A DNA stretch of 64,000 nucleotides from Verrucomicrobiota bacterium. Lineage in GTDB: Bacteria > Verrucomicrobiota > Verrucomicrobiia > Chthoniobacterales > UBA10450. How positions within the stretch are numbered: the stretch's first letter is position 1; each line of letters starts with the position of its first letter. Location: contig QHNH01000009.1 in the NCBI GenBank assembly GCA_003218375.1, forward strand, positions 1 to 64,000. The letters run 5' to 3'. The notes under the pieces were generated by a model that saw only the letters and a list, made by a program, of their open reading frames with translations, was not told where the DNA came from and did no database searches. Below, one piece after another: positions 44,571 to 53,163 of this stretch. A program made the translations under genes and the position numbers.

Positions 44571-44622
44571 TGGAGGGCGGAGCTCCAGCGACGCCGGGCT
44601 CGCCGGAGCTCGCCCCTCCACG
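44571..44622. repeat. Inverted repeat with GGAG feet (TGGAGGGCGGAGCTCC)
   Basis: TGGAGGGCGGAGCTCC on the left is mirrored by GGAGCTCGCCCCTCCA on the right. It lies in the 157-base gap after hrpB and resembles the other elements in having GGAG at both feet. Confidence 0.7.
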
Positions 44623-44711
44623 AAATCAAACCACGCGAGGCGACGCCACCGGCACGAAAAGAACGAACGAAAGGAGAGGCGCAGGAGTCTCACCACTTAC
44701 GAATTATTTAT

Positions 44712-45209
44712 ATGATCAATCCGAATGGTGATGAATTTATGGAGGACGATCCGCTGGCTGCCTCGATGAGGTCGAGCGAGGAGCGCGCCTCCGAACAAAC
44801 TCCCGGCCGTCTCCGCCAGGCGACCGGAAAAGTCTCAACTTTTGCCGGCGACGCCTGGGAACAAACCAAGGAACGCGCCAGCGTGGCCCGCGAACGCACG
44901 GAATTTTTCCTGCGCGAAAACCCGGTGCCGACTGTCCTCGGCGCGCTTGCCCTGGGGGTCGCGATTGGGTTGGCGATCCGCTATTCTTCCAGCTCCGCCG
45001 AAAAGGAAGTCGAAGCGAAATCGCCCCTCGCCAATGTCGATCTCAGCATTCTTTCCCTGCCGTTTCTCTGGCCGCTCTTCAAGTCGGTCCGGCGCAAATA
45101 CGAAGATTCTGCCGAGGCGGTGAAGGATGGCGTGGGCCGGTTGAAGAAAGTCGATGTCGATCGCTACGTGAAACCGCTTCGCAAGAAGTGGCGAGCGTGG
45201 GCGAACTAA
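44712..45209 (+). CDS. DUF883/YqjD-like membrane-anchored protein
   Basis: The product is 165 residues. A polar, helical N-terminal part (RLRQATGKVSTFAGDAWEQTKERASVARERTEFFLRENP) leads to one membrane span (VPTVLGALALGVAIGLAIRY) near residue 80. The REN-P plus glycine-rich helix is typical of the ElaB/YqjD/DUF883 group. Unlike those proteins it continues for 80 residues past the membrane with a Lys-rich tail. It may associate with ribosomes or stress responses, by analogy only. A second ATG is at 44739. Confidence 0.7.
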   Translation: MINPNGDEFMEDDPLAASMRSSEERASEQTPGRLRQATGKVSTFAGDAWEQTKERASVARERTEFFLRENPVPTVLGALALGVAIGLAIRYSSSSAEKEVEAKSPLANVDLSILSLPFLWPLFKSVRRKYEDSAEAVKDGVGRLKKVDVDRYVKPLRKKWRAWAN

Positions 45210-45225
45210 GAGCTGTTATCGCTCT

Positions 45226-45334
45226 TCTTCTGTAGCCGCCGCCCTGTGGGCGGCGTGAGCTGCGGCAACGATTTCTCCCGAGCGTCCCACAGGGACGCTG
45301 CTCCAGAAGATAGCGGCGACAGCTTTGCTGTCGC
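45226..45334. repeat. Family 4 GTAG/CTGTG inverted repeat, copy 4, plus adjoining single hairpin
   Basis: The left half is GTAG-C, CGCCGCC, CTGTG, GGCGGCG. The right half (minus strand, ending 45310) is GGAG-C, AGCGTCC, CTGTG, GGACGCT. It is directly followed by ATAG-C and a perfect hairpin GCGACAGC-TTT-GCTGTCGC (45316-45334) with ATTTTG after it, which may also terminate transcription. Confidence 0.85.
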
Positions 45335-45367
45335 ATTTTGCGAAACGGCGATGCTAATCTCGCCGGC

Positions 45368-46543
45368 GTGTCGTTACGAGCCGCCTCGATAACCACTTTT
45401 CTGCTGACCATTGCGACCATCGTTAACGCGAAGGAGCCGCGCCAAGTCCAGGAAACCGGCGGGATATTTGTCGGCTCGCTCGGGTGCAAATCATCCAGCT
45501 GCCACGGAGGCGCCGGGCCCAAGCGCAGCCAATATTTCACCTGGAGCGAGAAGGATTATCACACGAAAGCCTACGCCATTCTGCTCAATGCGCGGTCGGA
45601 CCGGATCGCGGAGAGCCTGAAGATCACCGCTCCCGCAGGCGGGCCTCCCGCGGCGGCCACGAGCGTGCGCTGCACCGTTTGCCATGCGCCGTTTCAATCC
45701 GTGGCGGCGAGCCACCTCGCGCCGACCGCGCATCCCGATGAAGGCGTTTCGTGCGAGAGTTGCCACGGCGCGGCGAGCGGATGGCTGCGAGGCCATACCC
45801 GCAAGGATTGGACTTATGACACCCGGGTCGGCGCCGGTATGCGCGATCTCCGCAGTCTTTACGTGCGCGCGACGGCCTGTGCGGCCTGCCATCAATATCT
45901 GGCGCCGGAGCTTTTGCAGGCAGGGCATCCCGATCTTTTTTTCGAGCTCGACAGCCAGTCGGTCGCGGAGCCGAAACATTGGAAAGACGACGAGCCGTGG
46001 AGCGGATTGCGCGAATGGCTCACCGGCCAGGCGGTGGCTCTGCGCGAGATGAGCTGGTCGCTCAGCAGCGAGCCGGGAAATGATGAGCGGTCGCGGGCAC
46101 GCTGGAATGGCCTTGCCTGGCTTTGCGCGAGCGCGACGACGGCCGCCGCCATTTCGTCACCCATCAGCCAGCCGCCGAACGCGCCGGCGCAATCCGATTT
46201 CGCGAACATGCAAACCCAGGCCGATTCGCTGGCTCGGCGCGCCTCGGTATCGAACTGGAACGAGAGCAGCGCGCGATCGCTCCTCACCGCCTTGGCCTCG
46301 CTCGATGGAGAATTTTCCGCCAGGGGAACGGCCGCTCCAATCCTCGGGCAGCGCGCCAAACGCCTGGCACTCGCGCTGGATCGATTGGTAAATGCGCTGA
46401 ACAAGGACCGTAACTTTCGCCTCAAGGTCGAGGCGGAACTGCGCCAGCTTTTCGATGACGTAAAGACCCTCGACTCCTTCGACGCCAGTTCCTTCGCGAC
46501 GCATCTGAAAGCTTTTCACGAAGCACTCGACAAGACTGGGTAA
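45368..46543 (+). CDS. Periplasmic multihaem cytochrome c (cytochrome c554-like)
   Basis: The product is about 391 residues from GTG 45368 (SLRAASITTFLLTIATIVNA signal peptide); a TTG 30 bases upstream is possible. There are three standard CxxCH haem sites, CTVCH, CESCH and CAACH, and one wider CX4CH site, CKSSSCH, near the N-terminus. Distal histidines are frequent in the first 220 residues. The second half is haem-free and helical. It probably carries electrons in the periplasm. The ResB-type haem-assembly gene follows at once, which fits. Confidence 0.85.
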   Translation: MSLRAASITTFLLTIATIVNAKEPRQVQETGGIFVGSLGCKSSSCHGGAGPKRSQYFTWSEKDYHTKAYAILLNARSDRIAESLKITAPAGGPPAAATSVRCTVCHAPFQSVAASHLAPTAHPDEGVSCESCHGAASGWLRGHTRKDWTYDTRVGAGMRDLRSLYVRATACAACHQYLAPELLQAGHPDLFFELDSQSVAEPKHWKDDEPWSGLREWLTGQAVALREMSWSLSSEPGNDERSRARWNGLAWLCASATTAAAISSPISQPPNAPAQSDFANMQTQADSLARRASVSNWNESSARSLLTALASLDGEFSARGTAAPILGQRAKRLALALDRLVNALNKDRNFRLKVEAELRQLFDDVKTLDSFDASSFATHLKAFHEALDKTG

Positions 46544-46593
46544 CTCCGCCGTTGAACGCCCCCCACTTCTCGCGGAAAATACCCGCCCACGAC

Positions 46594-49062
46594 ATGGCCA
46601 CGCCGTCCCCGACTTCACGCCCGAGCTGGCAACGCAATCCGGTCTCCCAATTCTTTGCGTCGCTCAAGCTCGCCGTCGTGCTCCTCGCCGTTCTGATCAT
46701 CGGCGCGATCGCCGGCACGCTCTGGGAATCGAGCTTCGACGCGAAAGTGGCGCGCGCCTACGTTTACGGCGCGCCCTGGTTCAACGCCTGGCTCCTTCTT
46801 CTCGCCGCGAACCTTACCGTCTCGGCGCTCTCCCGCTGGCCTTGGAAAAAACATCACGTCGCGTTTCTCGTCACCCACCTCGGCATCATCACGCTGCTCA
46901 CCGGCTCGCTCATCGGACGGATCTGGGGAATCGAGGGAACGATCACGCTCTTCAAAGGCGAACCGCCCTCGAACCGATTGCTCGTCGATCAGCATCAGCT
47001 CCGCGTCCACGATACCGACGGCTTGGTGAAAGGTTACCCCGTCGAGTTCATCCATCGGCCGCCCACGCCGCAAAAGCCGTGGGACCTCGGATTGCTCGCC
47101 GGCGGCGGACGGCTCAGCATCGTCGATTACGCTCCGGCCATCGAAGGCAAGTTGAACCCGAAACCGCTTGAGCAAGGCGGCGCGCCCGCCCTGCATTTCA
47201 CCATCGCCACCGCGATGATGGGCCAGCGCCTCGAGAGCTGGCTCATGGCCGACGATCGCGAACACGGCTCGTTTAACATGGGACTCGCGACGATCGAATT
47301 GAAACGCGGCGCCGCGCTGGCGCAGACGAAAACCGACGCGGCCAATTCGCCCGCGCCCGCCACCGGCGAAGTGGAAATCGAAGAAGCGATCTTCGCGTTC
47401 GCCAAGGCGCCGGAGGAACAGATCGCGAGGGTTCTCAAGGGCGGGAACAGCGGCGCGAAAATTCGGCTCTCGCAACCACAGGGCGGGAACAAAGGCAGCG
47501 TTAGCATTTCCCTGAATGGAAAAACCTGGACCTTCGATGTCGCGCGGAACCTCGGGAAAGACGCGGCCATGGACGGCAGCGCGTTCACCGCGCGGATAGA
47601 TAATTACTGGGCCGATTTCCGGATCGACAATGGAAAACCGAGCTCGGCGAGCGACCAGCCGAACAATCCTGCCGTCGTTGTGACGTTGCGCGGCAAAGGC
47701 GTTCCCGTTTCCGCCGCGCCGGATCCGCACGGCGAGGCGAAACTCGGCGCGGCTCCCGCGATGCCCGAAGATGGAGCCGCCGCGCCGAACCATCTCACGC
47801 TCTTTCTCGAGGACAACGGCACGGTTACCTACGCGCTGGAATCGCGAAAGACGGGGCGCGCAACCGGTACCATCGAGTTGAACAAACCGCTCACGACCGG
47901 CTGGGCCGACTGGCAATTAACCGTCGATCGCACGATGCCGCACGCCGAGGAATGGATGGATTTTATTCCAACGCCGCCGCCCGTTACCGGCGCGGATTTA
48001 CCCGACGGCATCCGGATTCGCATCGAACAAGGTGGCAAGATTTCAGAGCAATGGATTCCCGCCGGATGGCAGATCAGTATTCCGGTGGGCGCGGCGGAGG
48101 TGCGGGCCGCCTATGGGTGGAAACAGATTCCGCTGCCGATCGGATTGGAGTTGCTCGAGTTCGAAGTGCAGCGCAACGAAGGCAGCGATAGTCCCGCCGG
48201 ATTCAAGAGCACGGTGCGCGTCGCAAACGCGGAAGGCCAGACCGCCACCGGCCAATGCTGGATGAATAACCCGTTCAATTTTCCCGGAGAATGGTGGCGC
48301 ACCTGGTCCGGCCTCACCTTCAAAATGTCGCAAGCCTCCTGGAACCCCGAAAACCTCGGCCAAAGCACGATCCAGATTTTGCGCGATCCCGGCTGGCTTT
48401 TGAAATGGATCGGCTCGCTCCTGGTCGTTTCCGGCATGCGCGTTTCCGTTTTGATCCTCGCTCTTCTGCTGAGCGGCTGCGTCTTCGGAAGACACCGGAC
48501 CGCGCACAACAATCTCGATCCGGCCGGGCCGTGGGGTTATTACAGCGGCGCGATCGATACTCGCTGGGACGCGGATGGCCGGACGATGACGCTCTTGAAC
48601 GAGCTGCGCTACACCGACCCGAAAGGCGTGGTCTGGATCGCGCCGGCTGGCTCGGTGATTGACGGCGCGTCGATCCCGCGCGCGTTGTGGTCGTTCATGG
48701 GCGGGCCGTTCGAGGGAAAATATCGGAACGCGTCGGTGCTCCACGACGTCGCCTACGACCAAAAAAACAAGCCGCCGCCGGAAGTCGACCGGATGTTTTA
48801 CAACGCCATGCGCTGCAGCGGCGTCGGCCCCGTGGAAGCCAAGACGATGTATTACGCGCTTCTCCGTTTCGGGCGGCACTGGAAGTTCTCGGTGAAAAAA
48901 GCAAAGCCAGTGTTGCCTGATTCGTCCCGCGATTTAGTGAATCGCGAGCCACGGACGACGATCGTAGATCCGAATGACGTCGGCGCGATCCAGCAATGGA
49001 TCCGGCAAAACAATCCGACCCTCGATCAGATCGAATCCCGCGTGGACGCAAAGGGGCGGTAG
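46594..49062 (+). CDS. ResB cytochrome c biogenesis protein fused in frame to a DUF1353 lipoprotein
   Basis: The product is 822 residues from ATG 46594 (a TTG lies 42 bases upstream). Residues 1-613 are ResB/Ccs1: three N-terminal helices (LAVVLLAVLIIGAIAGTLWE), a long periplasmic domain, and a final helix WLLKWIGSLLVV. The frame then runs without a stop into MRVSVLILALLLSGC at 48436, a perfect lipoprotein leader. A DUF1353 domain follows (IAPAGSVIDGASIPRALWSF, VLHDVAYDQ). Either this is a true fusion or the second part is also started at its own ATG. No CcsA partner follows. Confidence 0.88.
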   Translation: MATPSPTSRPSWQRNPVSQFFASLKLAVVLLAVLIIGAIAGTLWESSFDAKVARAYVYGAPWFNAWLLLLAANLTVSALSRWPWKKHHVAFLVTHLGIITLLTGSLIGRIWGIEGTITLFKGEPPSNRLLVDQHQLRVHDTDGLVKGYPVEFIHRPPTPQKPWDLGLLAGGGRLSIVDYAPAIEGKLNPKPLEQGGAPALHFTIATAMMGQRLESWLMADDREHGSFNMGLATIELKRGAALAQTKTDAANSPAPATGEVEIEEAIFAFAKAPEEQIARVLKGGNSGAKIRLSQPQGGNKGSVSISLNGKTWTFDVARNLGKDAAMDGSAFTARIDNYWADFRIDNGKPSSASDQPNNPAVVVTLRGKGVPVSAAPDPHGEAKLGAAPAMPEDGAAAPNHLTLFLEDNGTVTYALESRKTGRATGTIELNKPLTTGWADWQLTVDRTMPHAEEWMDFIPTPPPVTGADLPDGIRIRIEQGGKISEQWIPAGWQISIPVGAAEVRAAYGWKQIPLPIGLELLEFEVQRNEGSDSPAGFKSTVRVANAEGQTATGQCWMNNPFNFPGEWWRTWSGLTFKMSQASWNPENLGQSTIQILRDPGWLLKWIGSLLVVSGMRVSVLILALLLSGCVFGRHRTAHNNLDPAGPWGYYSGAIDTRWDADGRTMTLLNELRYTDPKGVVWIAPAGSVIDGASIPRALWSFMGGPFEGKYRNASVLHDVAYDQKNKPPPEVDRMFYNAMRCSGVGPVEAKTMYYALLRFGRHWKFSVKKAKPVLPDSSRDLVNREPRTTIVDPNDVGAIQQWIRQNNPTLDQIESRVDAKGR

Positions 49063-49082
49063 TCCCGCGCCGACGGCGCGGG

Positions 49083-49146
49083 AAGCTCCAAATCACCTAT
49101 GAAGGCGCGCTGTTGTTTGGTGTTTGGTGCTTGGAATTTGGAGCTT
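49083..49146. repeat. Family 5 repeat, copy 2, inside a gene 3' end
   Basis: The left arm AAGCTCCAAA and the right arm TTTGGTGCTTGGAATTTGGAGCTT match copy 1. It covers the last 16 or so codons of the amidohydrolase on the minus strand, which are translated as QAPNSKHQTPNNSAPS. Confidence 0.8.
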
Positions 49147-50839
49147 GTTTCGTTTTCCCCGGCCCAAAAACCGCCCGCCCAGGTTTCGCGCCTGTGTGCT
49201 CGCCATCCTTGAGGACCTGCGCGCCGTTCACGAACACGTGCTTCATGCCTACAGCGTATTGATGCGGCTTGTCGAACGTCGCGCGATCTCCCACCGTCGC
49301 CGGATCGAAAACCACGACATCGGCGAACATGCCCTCTTGCACGAAACCGCGATGATCCAGACCCAGATTCGTCGCCGGCAACCCGCTCAGCTTCCGGATC
49401 GCCTGCTCCAGCGTCAGCATTTTTTCTTCGCGCACATACTTCCCGAGGACGCGCGCGAAGCAGCCGTAAGCGCGCGGGTGACAGTTCGATTTCAGGAAGT
49501 TCCCTTCCGGCGCCTGCGACGCTTCGTCCGAGCCGAATGAAACCCACGGCTTCGCGATTTCCTTCTTCACATTCTCTTCCGACATGAGGAAGTAGATCGA
49601 ATCGATCCGCGATTCGTCTTCGCTGATCAAGTCCATCAGGGTCTCGACCGGATCTTTACCGCGCATCTTCGCTACTTCCGCCAGCGATTTGCCCGTGAGC
49701 GGTTTCAGTTTTTCGGACTTGAATCCGGAGAGCAGGATCTTCTCCGGCGAACCGGCGGCAAGATAAAGATTCTCCCATTTATCGCTCGGTGTCCGCACTT
49801 CCACCGCGATTTTCTGTCGCGTCGCCGGATCGCGCAGCCGCTTGAACAACGCCGGATATCCCCCGTCTTCCGTCCACGGCGGCAAACAGGCATCGAGACC
49901 AGTGCCGGCCGCGGTGTAGGTGTACATGTCCGCGGTGATCTTCAGCCCGGCTTTGCGCGCGTCTTCGATCTTGCTAAGCATCGCGTCCGCTTTCCCCCAG
50001 TTCGGCTGGCCCGCCGCTTTAATGTGATAAATCTCCGCGGGAATTCCGGCTTCCTTGCTGATCCGGAGCAGCTCGTCGATCGCTTCGAGGAGCCGGTTCC
50101 CTTCGCTTCGCATGTGCGAGATGTATTTGCCCTGGTATTTCGCGGCGACTTTGCACAACTCGATCAGCTCCTCGGTCTTCGCGTAAAACGCCGGTGGATA
50201 AATCAGCGATGTCCCGATTCCGAGCGCGCCCGCCTCCATTTCCTGGCGGACGAGCTGGCGCATTTGTTCGAGCTGCTCGGGCGTCGGCGGTTTGTCCTCG
50301 AGGCCAATGACGAACTCGCGGATCGTGGTCGCGCCGACGAACGAGGCCACGTTGCAAGAGATGCCGCGCTGTTCCAGGTATCGCAAATATTCCGCGAGCG
50401 TGTTCCACTTGATCTCGTACTTGATGTCCCCCTGCTGGCTCCGCATTCGTTCCTTCATCCGGTCGTTGACCGGGCCCATGGAATAGCCTTCGCCCATGAT
50501 CTCGGTCGTGACGCCCTCGCGGATTTCGCTCTGAGAACGGCCATCCTCGATCAGCGATTCGGTCGACCACGAGAGCATGTTGATGAAGCCCGGCGCGACC
50601 GCGAGGTCTTTGGCGTCGATCACGGTGCGCGCTTGGTCGGCGGAAAAATTTCCGAGCTTCACAATCCGATCGCCGCGGACGGCTACGTCGATTACGCGCG
50701 GCTTCTCGCCGGTGCCGTCGTAAACGGTGCCGCCCTTGATGACGATGTCGAACTTGTCCGCCGCGGGTGGTTCCGATCCGCCGGCGACCGGCGCGGCGAG
50801 GATGGCAAGGACGAGAGCAAAGAAAAAGCGACCGTTCAT
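49097..50839 (-). CDS. Secreted N-acyl-D-amino-acid deacylase family amidohydrolase
   Basis: The 580-residue product has a signal peptide (FFFALVLAILAAPVAGG). The amidohydrolase core starts with FDIVIKGGTVYDGTGEKP and continues with VAPGFINMLSW, GTSLIYPPAFYAKTEELIEL, YISHMRSEGNRLLEAIDELL and YHIKAAGQPNWGKA, the D-aminoacylase pattern. The usual metal HxH after APGF is replaced by NMLSWST, so the metal site looks altered. It would hydrolyse N-acyl amino acids in the periplasm if active. Its C-terminal 16 residues are encoded by a family 5 repeat. Confidence 0.85.
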   Translation of the reverse strand: MNGRFFFALVLAILAAPVAGGSEPPAADKFDIVIKGGTVYDGTGEKPRVIDVAVRGDRIVKLGNFSADQARTVIDAKDLAVAPGFINMLSWSTESLIEDGRSQSEIREGVTTEIMGEGYSMGPVNDRMKERMRSQQGDIKYEIKWNTLAEYLRYLEQRGISCNVASFVGATTIREFVIGLEDKPPTPEQLEQMRQLVRQEMEAGALGIGTSLIYPPAFYAKTEELIELCKVAAKYQGKYISHMRSEGNRLLEAIDELLRISKEAGIPAEIYHIKAAGQPNWGKADAMLSKIEDARKAGLKITADMYTYTAAGTGLDACLPPWTEDGGYPALFKRLRDPATRQKIAVEVRTPSDKWENLYLAAGSPEKILLSGFKSEKLKPLTGKSLAEVAKMRGKDPVETLMDLISEDESRIDSIYFLMSEENVKKEIAKPWVSFGSDEASQAPEGNFLKSNCHPRAYGCFARVLGKYVREEKMLTLEQAIRKLSGLPATNLGLDHRGFVQEGMFADVVVFDPATVGDRATFDKPHQYAVGMKHVFVNGAQVLKDGEHTGAKPGRAVFGPGKTKQAPNSKHQTPNNSAPS

Positions 50840-50914
50840 GGCGTTATCTTTTATCCGGAGGGATGTGCTTCTGCACGTCCCATTATTCGAGCAGCAGAAA
50901 GTTAGGGACGGCGC

Positions 50915-52282
50915 TCAGCGCGGTGATGCGCTAGGCGACGCAATGGGAAACGCAAACGTCGAAGTGGGCGACGCGCCGGGCGCAGCGGGACTGCCAGCGG
51001 GCGAAGCTGATGGCGTCGGGCTCGGCGTGGGCGTGGGGCTCGGCAACGGCGGAATAATATTTTCCCAATGATGCACTGGCACCGTGGCGCCGCCGATTTC
51101 TTTCACGAGCGCTTCGCTCCGCGCCTGGAGCTTCTCGAGATCGGGCGGGCCGAACGGCGTCTCGGCCGTGCCGGGAAAAACGAGATAAGTCACTTTCAAA
51201 TCGCTCACCGGCCGGTTGTAGGCGGTGGCAGCCGCGTTGATCTCCTTCGCGATCCGCAACGACGCTTCGCCGGCTTTATCCGAGGGCCCGATGTCGCCGA
51301 CGATCGCCGGAAAAATCCGGTCTCCGAAAATGACGAGAACATAATCGCCAATTTTCCCGCCGTCCGCTTTCCCCAATCCCAGGGGCAGGACGATGTAAGG
51401 ATCGGTCGCGCCGATCAGGAAGCTGTATTTCTTCAGCGTCTCGATTTCATCGCGCGCCGCGGCGATCCCGGCTTTGAGTTCCTTCTTTCGCTCCGGGGCG
51501 GTCGTTTTCACCGCCAGCTCGCTTTCATAGCGCTTCAAGCGTTCTTCCGCCGGCCCGAGATAGGAATTCGGGATCTGGCTTTTCTTCGGCCAGCGATAAC
51601 TGGTGACCGGCTTGAAGTTCGCCGTCTGACCGGAGCCCGCCGGCAGCCGGTCGGAATCGGAGCCGTCCGCATCGACATCCATGTCGGCCTGCAACAGGAC
51701 GGCGCGCCGCTTGCTCTCCGGATGCCGCAAATTCAGGACCGTCTGACAATCGTAAAAATTGTGCCGGGAAAGAAGTTGATCGAGGCGCACCAAGTTTTCC
51801 TTCAGGTTTCGCAGCTTCGTGTCGTAAAGCTCCTTGAAAAACGGTGAGACAGATTCGGGAGAAAACATCGCCGCGAGTCCCGGCAGCAAACGCGGCAGGT
51901 CCGGGCTGACCTTCGCCAAATCCTCGATCGTCGCGTTCGGCGTCGGAACACGGGCGTGCAGTTTCAGCTCCAGCACATAACTCTGCGGGTCCGCGCGCTC
52001 GTCGGAGGCGGCGCCGCCGGGCGTCGGTTCGACCGCGGCGTGGACGGTAATGCCGCCATACAACCGGGCCGTATCGAGCTTGCCGGTGATGACTGGAATC
52101 CTCGGCGATGGCGCCGGCGTCGGAGTCTTTTCGGGAATCTCGATCTCGACCGGCGTCTCGGGCGAAAGCTGGGTGCGATGCCATTGCTCGAGCGAAATCC
52201 AGCGCAGCACGATCGCCGTCAGCATCGCGGCGAGCAAAAGGAGCGCAAAGAAACGGAGCGTCCTGAGCCGGATTTTTCGCAC
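50915..52282 (-). CDS. Membrane-anchored GH75 (chitosanase)-like protein with Pro/Ser/Thr tail
   Basis: The 455-residue product has an N-terminal helix (FFALLLLAAMLTAIVLRWI) as leader or anchor and a Pro-rich linker. The folded region from about residue 190 shows QADMDVDADGSDSDR, ATDPYIVLPLGLG, GDYVLVIFGDRIFPAIVGDIGP and KAGEASLRIAKEI. This combination resembles glycoside hydrolase family 75. The last 45 residues are a Pro/Ser/Thr/Ala tail. It may cut chitosan-like glucosamine polymers or peptidoglycan. The family call comes from recognition of motifs only. Confidence 0.65.
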   Translation of the reverse strand: MRKIRLRTLRFFALLLLAAMLTAIVLRWISLEQWHRTQLSPETPVEIEIPEKTPTPAPSPRIPVITGKLDTARLYGGITVHAAVEPTPGGAASDERADPQSYVLELKLHARVPTPNATIEDLAKVSPDLPRLLPGLAAMFSPESVSPFFKELYDTKLRNLKENLVRLDQLLSRHNFYDCQTVLNLRHPESKRRAVLLQADMDVDADGSDSDRLPAGSGQTANFKPVTSYRWPKKSQIPNSYLGPAEERLKRYESELAVKTTAPERKKELKAGIAAARDEIETLKKYSFLIGATDPYIVLPLGLGKADGGKIGDYVLVIFGDRIFPAIVGDIGPSDKAGEASLRIAKEINAAATAYNRPVSDLKVTYLVFPGTAETPFGPPDLEKLQARSEALVKEIGGATVPVHHWENIIPPLPSPTPTPSPTPSASPAGSPAAPGASPTSTFAFPIASPSASPR

Positions 52283-52291
52283 GCCAGTCTA

Positions 52292-52612
52292 CTATTTTTT
52301 TATCCAGGCGACGATCGCCATGATGACACCGATCACGCTCAGGGCGGACATCAACCCGGCCGGCATCACTTTACCGGTGCTCATGAAGTTGGGAATGAAC
52401 TTGCCGGCCAGGCCCACCGAGACAATGCCCGCGATGATCAGGCCGAGCGCGGCATTACCCGGGAGCAAATACGCCGCGACGAGGAGCGCGATGCCGGAGA
52501 TCGCGCCGGCGATGATGGACGCGGTGCTGCCGGCCTTCACGTATCCGATCACACCGCCGACGATGGTGAGCAGCCCGAAGATGATGAAATAGATTTTTGC
52601 CGGTCCGATCAT
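52292..52612 (-). CDS. TMEM14 family small membrane protein
   Basis: The product is 106 residues from ATG 52612 (MIGPAKIYFIIFGLLTIVGG). Four Gly-rich hydrophobic helices, with IGYVKAGSTASIIAGAISG in the first half and a matching glycine pattern later, fit the TMEM14 family better known from eukaryotic organelles. Bacterial members have no set function. The open frame upstream of this Met is not hydrophobic and is left out. Confidence 0.85.
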   Translation of the reverse strand: MIGPAKIYFIIFGLLTIVGGVIGYVKAGSTASIIAGAISGIALLVAAYLLPGNAALGLIIAGIVSVGLAGKFIPNFMSTGKVMPAGLMSALSVIGVIMAIVAWIKK

Positions 52613-52706
52613 GAGCCATTGGTAAACCGCGCCGCCCCCGCTGTCTAGGAGGTCGCGCCAGGAATGACTTGCGCCGCGAACCCCGCGGACACACACTCTC
52701 CCGCAC

Positions 52707-53033
52707 ATGAGCCTGCGCTTCACTGACGGCAAAGGAATCGCTCTGCGGGCGATGATTGCGGCAGGGTGCATCGCCGCCGTGCTCCTGGCCCTCGTCCTTT
52801 TCGCGATCCCGCAGCTCCACGAGCAGATTCATGGTGCGACCAGCGCGCCGAATCACGAGTGCGCGGTCACGCTCCTGACCTCGGGCAATTACCAGCACAC
52901 GCCCGCGGCCACGATCTCGCTCGCGCCGCCAGCGCCGCCCACGGCGTTCGCCCACGCTCTCGCCAGTTTTCAGTTAGTCAGCGCCCGCCTCGAGTGTTCT
53001 CTGCTCGAGCACGCGCCGCCGACCGTTTCCTGA
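52707..53033 (+). CDS. His/Cys-containing small membrane protein, first gene of a metal-uptake group
   Basis: The product is 108 residues. One membrane helix (MIAAGCIAAVLLALVLFAI) is followed by a short exported segment rich in possible metal ligands (QLHEQIHGATSAPNHECAVTLL), then a Pro/Ala stretch. It opens a run of same-strand genes for a porin, a ZnuA-type binding protein and a ZnuB-type permease. That setting suggests metal binding or sensing, which is an inference. No named family is assigned. Confidence 0.65.
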   Translation: MSLRFTDGKGIALRAMIAAGCIAAVLLALVLFAIPQLHEQIHGATSAPNHECAVTLLTSGNYQHTPAATISLAPPAPPTAFAHALASFQLVSARLECSLLEHAPPTVS

Positions 53034-53163
53034 CCATTGGTGTTCCCGCTTCGGCGGGCGGTGGCCTTGTCGCGCGTTCCGCGGGTCGCCCATCCAATGC
53101 GCGCTGGACGCAAGTCCGTTCAGAAATTCTCCCGGCGCGTGGCCGGGCCAGTCAGGAAAGAAA

